Shown piece after piece: positions 6,950 through 12,805 of a stretch of DNA of 12,805 nt. Made by a program: the position numbers and the translations under genes. The notes beneath the pieces were generated by a model, which was given only the letters and a program-made list of their open reading frames with translations, made no database searches and had not been told where the DNA came from. The stretch comes from Candidatus Zipacnadia bacterium (GTDB taxonomy: Bacteria > Armatimonadota > Zipacnadia > Zipacnadales > UBA5352). The first letter of the stretch is position 1, and each line of letters starts with the position of its first letter. The DNA is taken from positions 1 to 12,805 of the forward strand of contig JALGUI010000033.1 of NCBI GenBank assembly GCA_029820915.1. Reading direction: 5' to 3'.

Positions 6950-6990
6950 GGGCGGGGCTACGGGAGACCGCTTTGCGGTCTCGCCCGCCC
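6950..6990 (-). repeat. Nested palindrome, type 2 element, inverted copy upstream of ftsY
   Basis: Inner arms GAGACCGC (6964-6971) and GCGGTCTC (6975-6982) are perfect with a TTT loop. Outer arms GGGCGGGG (6950-6957) and GCCCGCCC (6983-6990) match in 7 of 8 positions. It is the reverse-complement relative of 1838-1878, sharing the arms, the inner stem and the flanking CGGTCGTTG at 6990-6998. Relative to its own flanking genes it therefore has the same orientation as the his copy has to the his genes. Confidence 0.75.
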
Positions 6991-7010
6991 GGTCGTTGTC
7001 TCCGGGAACG

Positions 7011-7208
7011 GCATTGTCGGGCAGGATGCCCGACCTACGCGGGGCATTGCCCGGCAGGATGCCCGACCTACGCGGGGCATTGCCCGGCAGGATGCCCGAC
7101 CTACGCGGGGCATTGTCGCGCAGGATGCCCGACCTACGCGGGGCATTGTCGCGCAGGATGCCCGACCTACGCGGGGCATTGCCCGGCAGGACGCCCGACC
7201 CAGGCGGG
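7011..7208 (-). repeat. Six tandem 33-bp palindromic units between smc and ftsY
   Basis: Units start at 7011, 7044, 7077, 7110, 7143 and 7176. Unit 1 holds a perfect hairpin, GTCGGGC/GCCCGAC with a 5-nt loop (7016-7034). Units 2, 3 and 6 read CCCGGC, and units 4 and 5 read TCGCGC, on the left arm, so their stems are imperfect. Unit 6, nearest smc, also differs at three other sites. On the - strand each unit contains GCGTAGGTCGGGC followed by ATCCTGC (GTCCTGC in unit 6), the same core as the elements after hisB and hisA. Since 33 is a multiple of three and the units lack stops, several frames stay open and create spurious repetitive peptides. There are no spacers, so it is not a CRISPR array. 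Confidence 0.93.
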
Positions 7209-7223
7209 GTGGTGAGCCGCGCT

Positions 7224-10200
7224 CTACCCCGAGCCGGAGACGCCCGCGGCCGTGTCCTCGTGCGCGGTCGCGCGATCGCGCGCCTCGCGCTCCTGCTGCC
7301 GGCGGCCCTCCTCCTGGGCGTCGCGCAGCTCGACCGAGATGCGCTGCGACACCCCGGCCTCCTGCATGGTGATGCCGTGCAGCAGGTCCACGGCCTCCAT
7401 GGTGCGCGGGTTGTGGGTGATGACAATGAACTGCGTGCGCTTGGCGAACTCCTTGAGGATCGCAACGAAGCGGTCGGTGTTGGTGGCGTCCAGCGCCGCG
7501 TCGATCTCGTCCAGCACGCAGAACGGGCTGGGCTTGACCTCGAGCATGGCGAACAGCAGCGCGAGTGCGGTCATGGCCCGCTCGCCGCCCGACAGCAGGC
7601 TCAAGTGCTTCTGGCGCTTGCCGGGCGGCTGGGCGAAGACCTCGACGCCGCTCTCCAGCGGATTGTCCGCGTCCGTCAGGTACAGGTCCGTCGTGCCACC
7701 GCCGAACAACGCGGTGAAAGTGCTCTCGAACGCCTTCGCGATCTGCTCGAAGGTAAGCATGAACTCGCGCTCGGCGGCGGTGTCGATCTCGTCGATGATC
7801 TGCAGCAGGTCGTGGCGGGCGCGCTCGAGGTCCTCGCGCTGGCTCTTGAGGAACTCCTCACGCGCGCACAGGCGCTCGCACTCGTCGATCGCGCTGAGGT
7901 TCACGTGCCCCAGCTCGCGGACCTGGCGCTTGAGGGCGTTGACCTGGCGCGCCAGGCTGTGCCGGCTCAGCTCCTCGTCACCAAGCTGCTCGAGCGCCTG
8001 GTCCGGGCCGACCTCGTAGACGTCGGCGAGGCGCTCACGGATGCTCTCAAGCTGCGCCTGCTCGCGGGTGAGGCTCACTTCGGCCCGCTGCACCTGCTCC
8101 TGCTGGGCGTCGAGCACCCGCCGGAGCTTGCGCCCGGATGCCTCAAGCTCCTCGGCCTTGCGGCGCAGGCCCTCGACGCTCGCCGAGCGCTGCACGACCG
8201 CTTCGCGCAGCTCGTCGGCCTGCGCGCGCTCCTGCTCGAGCCGCTCGGCGGTGGCCTCAAGTTGAGCCTCGAGTTCGGCCATGCGTTCGCCGAGCAGCCG
8301 ACGCGTCTCGTCGGCGGAGGCGGCCTCGTCGCGGGCGCGCTGCAGCTCGTCCTCGGTGCGGCGCACCAGCTCGCCCAGCGACCGCTCCTTCTCGCGGGCC
8401 TCGGCCAGTGCGACCTCGGCCTCGACCAGCGCCCGGCGCCGGTCCTCGACGTCTGATGCCGGCAGACGGTCCGCGCGGGCGGCCTCGAGCTGCTCGTCCA
8501 GCTCTCCGGCGCTCGCACGCGCCTCGTTGGCGGCGGCGGTAAGCTCGTCGCGCCGGCCGGCGGTCGCCTGCAGGCGCTTGCCCAGCTCCTCGACCTCGCC
8601 CGCGATCTCCTCGGCCGCGGCCAGCGCCGCCTGCGCCTGGTCGCGGGTGTGCACGAGATCGCGCTCCACCTCCGACAGCTCCGCGCGGGCGTCCGCGGCG
8701 GCCACCGCGGCGGCCTCGACCTCGCCGGTCAGCTTATCCCCCTCGCGCTCGTAGCGCTCCTCGAAGCGCCAGACGTTGGCGAGCGCGCGGCTCATCAGGT
8801 CGAGCCGGCCGCGCACCTCGTCCATCTCGCGCTTGCGCGAGAAGACCCGGCCGGCGTCCTCGCTCGATGCCCCGCCACGGATCGCGCCCCCACGCTCGAT
8901 CACGTGGCCCTCCAGGGTGACGGCGCGACACTGATAGCCGCTCCGCTGCAGGCAGCGCAGGGCGGAGTCGAGGTCGCGCATGGCGAGGCAGTCGCCGAGC
9001 AGGAAGTCCACGATCTGGCGGACGTCGGGGGCCGCCCGTGCGAACTTCGTGGCGGGCCCCAGGCATCCCTCGCCGGACGTCATCGTGGCCCGGGGCGCCA
9101 GCCCCGACACCGACGCCAGCGGCAGGAAGGTGGCGTGACCAAGGCCCTCGTGCTCGAGGTAGCGCACGGCGGCCACGGCCTGGTCCTGGGTGTCCACGAC
9201 GATCCACTGCAGGCGGTCGCCGAGCGCGGCCTCGATGGCCTCCTCGTAGCGCGCCGAGACCTCCAGCAGGTCGCCTACGACCCCGCGCACGCCGTCGAGC
9301 TCGCCCTCGGACGCCGCCTCGAGCACCACGCGGACGGCGTCCTCGTAGCCCTCGTGCTCGCGGTCCAGCTCGTCGAGCAGCGCCAGCCGCGTCTCCGCGG
9401 CCGTGGCGGCGCCCGCGAGGATGTCGCGCTTGGCGCGGTGCTCGCGCAGTGTGCGGGTCACGAACTCGTGGCGGTCGGTGAGCTTGCCCAGCGTCGCCCT
9501 CGCCTCCGCGCCCCGCGCCGCGATGGCATCGCGGCGCTTCTCGGCCGCCACCATGCTTTCGCGCGTCTCGTCGGCCTGGCGGTGCAGGCCCTCACGCTGG
9601 CCCTCCAGCCGCTCCACGCGCTCGCGCAGCTCCTCCTGGAGGCCCCCCATCACCTCGGCCTCGCGGGTCAGGCCCCCGGCGTCCTGCAGCCGCTGCTGCC
9701 GATCGGCCTCGAGCGAGCGCAAATGCTCCTCGGACTCCCGGCGGCGGCGCTCGTGCTGCTCGACGTCATCGCGCCGACGCTCGAGGTCGCCGGCCAGTTC
9801 ATCGATGCGGCCGCCCACGGACTGCTGCTCGCCCCGCAGGCGCTCGAGCTGCTCGGCCGGCTCCCGCAGACGCGCTGAGCCGTCTTCACCGGCCTGGAGG
9901 TCATCGAGACGCTCGGCGGTGGCGCGCAGCTTCTCCTCGGTGACGGCGTGGGCGCGCTCGGTGCGCTCCGCGGCCCGCTCCGCCTCGCGCGCCTGCTCGC
10001 GGCGGCGCGCCAGCTCCGAGTCGAGCTTGTGCAGGTCGGCGGCGATCTTCTCGAGTTCGACGTCGATGGTGTTGAGCCGCGACCGGGTGCCCTCGGTGTC
10101 TGCCTCGCCGACGTGCCGGTCATTGGCGAGCTTGCCGAGGCGCTCGGAGCGCTCGCGGTAGTCCAGGGCCAGCAGCTTGAGTTCGAGGCCGCGGAGTTGG

Positions 10201-10859
10201 CCGTCGAGTTCGCGATACTGCCGGGCCTTCCCGGCCTGGCGCTCCAGCGGCTCACGCTGGGACGACAGCTCGTAGATGATATCGGAGACGCGGCGCACGT
10301 TGCCCTCGGTCGCCTCGAGCTTGCGCTGCGCGTCATGGCGGCGCCGGCGGTACCTGCCGATGCCCGCGACCTCCTCCATCAACTCGCGGCGGTCTTCCGA
10401 GCGAACGCTGAGCACCGCCTCGATCTCGCCCTGGCCCACCAGCGAGTAGGCGGCCTGGCCCACCCCGGTGTCAACGAAGAGGTCGTGCACGTCGCGCAAC
10501 CGACAGGCGGAGTTGTTGATACCGTACTCGCTGTCGCCCGTGCGATACAGCCGCCGGTAGACCTCGACTTCGGTGAAGTCCACGGGGAGCATCCCGTCGC
10601 TGTTATCGAGCAGCAGTCGGACCTCGGACATGCCCAGCGGGCTGCGCTCGTCGGTGCCCGCGAAGATCACGTCCTGGGAGGTCTGCGTGCGGATGGCGCG
10701 GTTGCTCTGCTCGCCCAACACCCAGAGGATGGCGTCGGCGATGTTGCTCTTGCCGGCGCCGTTGGGCCCGACGATGGCCGTCAGGCCGTGGCCGAACTCA
10801 AGCTCGGTATGGTCCGCGAAGCTCTTGAAGCCCCGCATCGCCACGCTGTTCAGATGCAC
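7224..10859 (-). CDS. smc: Chromosome segregation protein SMC
   Basis: 1211 aa, full-length bacterial SMC, the ATPase core of condensin that loops and compacts DNA. The head begins MHLNSVAMRGFKSFADHTEL, with Walker A GPNGAGKSN (31-39). A first coiled coil runs from about 165 to 510, the hinge from about 515 to 665 (starting GVRGVVGDLLEVSARYEEAI), and a second coiled coil from about 670 to 1015. The C-terminal head has the LSGGER signature (1089-1094), Walker B with Asp1117 and Glu1118 (CVLDEIDAALD) and the H-loop ITHNPRTM. It ends in a charged, probably disordered tail of about 40 residues. The GTG at 10859 has AGGGG 8 nt upstream. Its partners ScpA and ScpB are not in the window. It is followed by ftsY, a common pairing. 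Confidence 0.97.
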   Translation of the reverse strand: MHLNSVAMRGFKSFADHTELEFGHGLTAIVGPNGAGKSNIADAILWVLGEQSNRAIRTQTSQDVIFAGTDERSPLGMSEVRLLLDNSDGMLPVDFTEVEVYRRLYRTGDSEYGINNSACRLRDVHDLFVDTGVGQAAYSLVGQGEIEAVLSVRSEDRRELMEEVAGIGRYRRRRHDAQRKLEATEGNVRRVSDIIYELSSQREPLERQAGKARQYRELDGQLRGLELKLLALDYRERSERLGKLANDRHVGEADTEGTRSRLNTIDVELEKIAADLHKLDSELARRREQAREAERAAERTERAHAVTEEKLRATAERLDDLQAGEDGSARLREPAEQLERLRGEQQSVGGRIDELAGDLERRRDDVEQHERRRRESEEHLRSLEADRQQRLQDAGGLTREAEVMGGLQEELRERVERLEGQREGLHRQADETRESMVAAEKRRDAIAARGAEARATLGKLTDRHEFVTRTLREHRAKRDILAGAATAAETRLALLDELDREHEGYEDAVRVVLEAASEGELDGVRGVVGDLLEVSARYEEAIEAALGDRLQWIVVDTQDQAVAAVRYLEHEGLGHATFLPLASVSGLAPRATMTSGEGCLGPATKFARAAPDVRQIVDFLLGDCLAMRDLDSALRCLQRSGYQCRAVTLEGHVIERGGAIRGGASSEDAGRVFSRKREMDEVRGRLDLMSRALANVWRFEERYEREGDKLTGEVEAAAVAAADARAELSEVERDLVHTRDQAQAALAAAEEIAGEVEELGKRLQATAGRRDELTAAANEARASAGELDEQLEAARADRLPASDVEDRRRALVEAEVALAEAREKERSLGELVRRTEDELQRARDEAASADETRRLLGERMAELEAQLEATAERLEQERAQADELREAVVQRSASVEGLRRKAEELEASGRKLRRVLDAQQEQVQRAEVSLTREQAQLESIRERLADVYEVGPDQALEQLGDEELSRHSLARQVNALKRQVRELGHVNLSAIDECERLCAREEFLKSQREDLERARHDLLQIIDEIDTAAEREFMLTFEQIAKAFESTFTALFGGGTTDLYLTDADNPLESGVEVFAQPPGKRQKHLSLLSGGERAMTALALLFAMLEVKPSPFCVLDEIDAALDATNTDRFVAILKEFAKRTQFIVITHNPRTMEAVDLLHGITMQEAGVSQRISVELRDAQEEGRRQQEREARDRATAHEDTAAGVSGSG

Positions 10860-10867
10860 GTGCTCAA

Positions 10868-10872
10868 CCCCT
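10868..10872 (-). promoter_or_regulatory. Ribosome binding site of smc
   Basis: AGGGG on the - strand, 8 nt before the GTG start at 10859. It supports GTG as the start, which also gives the standard SMC N-terminus. Confidence 0.65.
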
Positions 10873-10923
10873 GCCGCGGCTCACACCGGTGCGATTCGTG
10901 CCGCCGGGTCTGCGTCGGCGCTC

Positions 10924-10974
10924 GGCGCCCGCTGTCGCTTGGCGCCCGCTGTCGCTCAGCGCGCGCTGTCTCCT
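10924..10974 (-). repeat. Three 17-bp tandem repeats between the M24 gene and smc
   Basis: Copies at 10924-10940, 10941-10957 and 10958-10974. The first two differ only at the last base (GGCGCCCGCTGTCGCTT and ...CTC). The third is diverged (AGCGCGCGCTGTCTCCT) and runs two bases into the stop codon of the M24 gene. The array takes up about half of the 113-bp gap before smc. No promoter could be recognised in the rest. Confidence 0.8.
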
Positions 10975-12070
10975 AGCGCACGAGGATGTCCGGGCGCCGC
11001 AGCGTGTGTCCCTCGTATGTGGTCTGCAGCGTCGGCCAGCCGTGCGGTCCGCTGAGGAACTCGGGGCCGCCGTCGCGCGCGATGATGGTGTCCTCCGACT
11101 TGGTGCCGGCGATCGACGGGTTCCAGGCGAACGCCTGATCCGCGAGGACCGTCTCCTCGCAGGCAAAGGTGCCCTTGTAGTCACGGGCGGCGTAGCCCGT
11201 GGCGCCGCCCTGGTGGTGCAGCCGCCACTCGTCGGGGTAGCCCGCGTCATCGTAGGCGGCGACCGCCCGGCGGAAGATGTCGGCGACCTGCGCGCCGGGG
11301 CGGCTCCCCAGGTTGAAGCACGCGTCCACGTAGCAGCACGCCGCGTGCCTGTCGCGCAGCTCGGCCGGCGGCTCGCCGAAGTGCACCATCCGCGTGGCCG
11401 AGATGCCCAGGCCGTACTTCGACGCGCCGACCACCAGCATCACGTGGCGCTCAAGCCGCCTGTCGGTCGGGATCGGGTGGCGATAGCGGAAGGCGCGCTC
11501 GTCGGCGGCGATCAGGGCCACCACGGGCTGGGCCCCGGCCGCGAACACCTTGCCCATCAGCAGCCCCGCGATCTCGTGCTCGGTCATGCCCGGCTCGATC
11601 TCGCGCCCGGTCTCGGCGATGGCGCGTGAGGCGATCTCCCCCACCTCGCGGTAGCGCTCGACCTCGGGCGCCATGAGTCGCCGGCGCAGGCGGGCGAACT
11701 TGTCCGCGACGTCCTCGGCCTCGGGCAGGGCGATGTCGGCGCCGATGCGGCCGGACACGAGGCCGCTCAGCAGGGCCGCGCGCTCCTCCTCGTCCCACTG
11801 GGCCGAGTGCACCTCGAAGGGCAGGTCGCCGAGCTCCTCGTCCTCGAAGCGCCCGGCCTCGATGTTGTCGGTCAGCAGGTGCTGGCCGTGGGCGGTCACC
11901 ACCAGCCGGCAGACCCCGGTCTCGCCGCCCAGCCCGACGTGGCTGGAGCCGCCGGCGGTGAGCCACGCGAAGTTGGCGCGCGTGGCCAGGACGACGGCGT
12001 CGAGCCCGCCGTCGGCGAGGAAGCCGCGGACCATGTCGAGCTTGGCCTGGACCTCTTCGAGGCGCGTCAC
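10973..12070 (-). CDS. M24 peptidase/creatinase-fold protein with degenerate metal site
   Basis: About 365 aa, with the two-domain layout of M24B proteins: a creatinase-type N-terminal domain (about 1-130) and a pita-bread domain (about 135-365). Family landmarks are RYRHPIPTD (His198), SATR (224-227), HHQGGATGY (285-293) and KSEDTII (324-330). Compared with active Xaa-Pro peptidases, the first metal Asp is replaced by a hydrophobic residue (near Val213), the second by Ser224, and the first Glu by Asn317. His286 and Glu326 remain. Two-metal peptidase activity is therefore doubtful. Creatinase is a known metal-free enzyme of this fold, so another hydrolase role is possible. The start is uncertain: GTG at 12070 gives MTRLEEVQAKLD, and a GTG two codons upstream is also possible. 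It lies 22 bp after galK. Confidence 0.8.
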   Translation of the reverse strand: MTRLEEVQAKLDMVRGFLADGGLDAVVLATRANFAWLTAGGSSHVGLGGETGVCRLVVTAHGQHLLTDNIEAGRFEDEELGDLPFEVHSAQWDEEERAALLSGLVSGRIGADIALPEAEDVADKFARLRRRLMAPEVERYREVGEIASRAIAETGREIEPGMTEHEIAGLLMGKVFAAGAQPVVALIAADERAFRYRHPIPTDRRLERHVMLVVGASKYGLGISATRMVHFGEPPAELRDRHAACCYVDACFNLGSRPGAQVADIFRRAVAAYDDAGYPDEWRLHHQGGATGYAARDYKGTFACEETVLADQAFAWNPSIAGTKSEDTIIARDGGPEFLSGPHGWPTLQTTYEGHTLRRPDILVR

Positions 12071-12092
12071 GCCCACCAGTCCCGCGGTGATG

Positions 12093-12805
12093 TCAGTCGA
12101 TCGCGACGACCCCGGCGCCGTCGGCCGCGCCGGTGGCGAAGATCGACGGCTCCAGTCCCGTGGCCTCCCGGTAGCGGTCCGCGACCCGGACCGCGAAGGC
12201 GTCCACCCGCGGGGCCTCGACCAGGGCCATGACGCAGCCGCCGAAGCCGGCGCCCACCAGCCGCGCGCCGAGGCAGCCGGGGGACGCCAGCGCGGCGTCG
12301 CGCATGGCCTCCAGCTCCGCGCAACTGACCTCATAGTCGTCGCGCGCGCTGGCGTGGCTGACGTTGAGCAGCTCGGCCAAGGCCTTCGAGTCCCCGGTCT
12401 CGAGCGCACGCACGCCGGTCTGAACGCGCTCGTTCTCGCTCACGATGTGCCGTGCGCGGCGCAGGAGCGTGTCGTCCAGCTCTCCGGCGCGGGCCCGCAG
12501 CGTGTCGCTGTCGATGTCACGAAGCGCCGGAAGGCCCAGGATTGCCGCGGCCCGCTCGCACTGTCCGCGGCGCTCGTTGTAGGCCGAATCGACCAGCTCG
12601 CGGGGCTTGCGCGTGTCGCAGACCACAAAGCGCACGCCATCGTCCGGCACGGACACCAGCCGCCGCCGGCGCGTGCGACAGTCCAGCCACATGACGCGAT
12701 CGGGCCGGCCGAAGACGGACGTGAACTGATCGAGGATGCCGCAGCGCATCCCCACGAAGTCGTTCTCGGCGCGCTGGCACAGCAGCGCCAGGCGCTCGGG
12801 CTCGA
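12093..12805 (-). CDS. galK: Galactokinase, C-terminal part (5' truncated by window)
   Basis: 236 residues of a GHMP-family kinase whose start lies beyond the window edge. Galactokinase phosphorylates galactose at C1 in the Leloir pathway. The visible part begins in the segment CQRAENDFVGMRCGILDQ, where the Asp of CGILDQ is the expected catalytic base. Near the C-terminus, GARLVGAGFGGCVMALVE is the third GHMP motif. VFGRPDRVMWLDCRT and YNERRGQCERAA also fit GalK. Other sugar kinases of the GHMP family cannot be fully excluded without the N-terminal galactose-binding motif. It ends 22 bp before the M24-fold gene and is probably co-transcribed with it. No galT or galE is visible. Confidence 0.88.
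   Translation of the reverse strand, partial: EPERLALLCQRAENDFVGMRCGILDQFTSVFGRPDRVMWLDCRTRRRRLVSVPDDGVRFVVCDTRKPRELVDSAYNERRGQCERAAAILGLPALRDIDSDTLRARAGELDDTLLRRARHIVSENERVQTGVRALETGDSKALAELLNVSHASARDDYEVSCAELEAMRDAALASPGCLGARLVGAGFGGCVMALVEAPRVDAFAVRVADRYREATGLEPSIFATGAADGAGVVAID

Noticed and set aside
7011..7208. CRISPR array
   Set aside because: Units are contiguous with no spacers, and no cas gene is present.
6923..7465. Long N-terminal extension of the FtsY frame with repeated PRRSGIL peptides
   Set aside because: The peptide repeat is the 33-bp DNA array read in frame, and the extension overlaps the end of smc. FtsY starts at the GTG at 6922.
6924..8456. 510-codon open frame on the + strand
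   Set aside because: It crosses the repeat array and then runs antisense to smc, with no recognisable domain. This is a GC-rich shadow frame.
8649..10976. Long + strand open frames opposite smc (8649-9878, 9948-10976)
   Set aside because: Mirror images of coiled-coil codons in a high-GC gene, with no family signature.
12071..12409. Upstream extension of the M24-fold protein to 478 aa
   Set aside because: It overlaps the galactokinase coding sequence on the same strand in another frame, and the family N-terminus fits the GTG at 12070.

Overview
This is a high-GC bacterial chromosomal segment made of housekeeping genes. Two gene blocks converge near 3.15-3.22 kb. Full-length SMC, FtsY and TldD/TldE homologues point to Bacteria. 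The phylum cannot be fixed from this sequence. The GC-rich coding, frequent GTG starts and intergenic space full of short palindromic repeats fit a GC-rich environmental lineage (Armatimonadota is one weak guess among several). No phage, transposase, CRISPR, toxin or secretion gene was seen, and no RNA gene was recognised.

Left block, + strand (1-3144): a histidine biosynthesis operon in the order hisB (3' end only), hisH, hisA, hisF, hisI. HisA isomerises ProFAR to PRFAR. The HisH-HisF heterodimer turns PRFAR plus glutamine into IGP and AICAR. HisB dehydrates IGP, and HisI does the earlier PR-AMP cyclohydrolase step. HisI is a stand-alone cyclohydrolase without a fused HisE. hisG, hisD, hisC and hisE are not in the window. 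Repeats interrupt the operon between hisB and hisH and between hisA and hisF.

Right block, - strand (3221-12805, transcribed right to left): galK (3' part only), a degenerate M24/creatinase-fold protein, smc, ftsY, tldD, tldE. SMC compacts and helps segregate the chromosome. FtsY is the signal recognition particle receptor GTPase. TldD and TldE overlap by 8 bp and should form the heterodimeric TldD/E zinc protease. Close spacing suggests galK with the M24 gene, and ftsY with tldD and tldE, are co-transcribed. Whether smc is in the same transcript is unknown.

The most interesting non-coding content is a modular palindromic repeat family with a GTAGGYCGGGC-loop-GCCCGRC core. It occurs as two tandem copies after hisB, as a copy split by two extra hairpins after hisA, and as six tandem 33-bp units between smc and ftsY. 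A second, longer nested palindrome occurs once between hisA and hisF and once, inverted, upstream of ftsY. In every case the copies read in the direction of the flanking genes. The most interesting protein is the M24-fold product, which has lost three of the five usual metal ligands. I found no clear evidence of a new multi-gene system.
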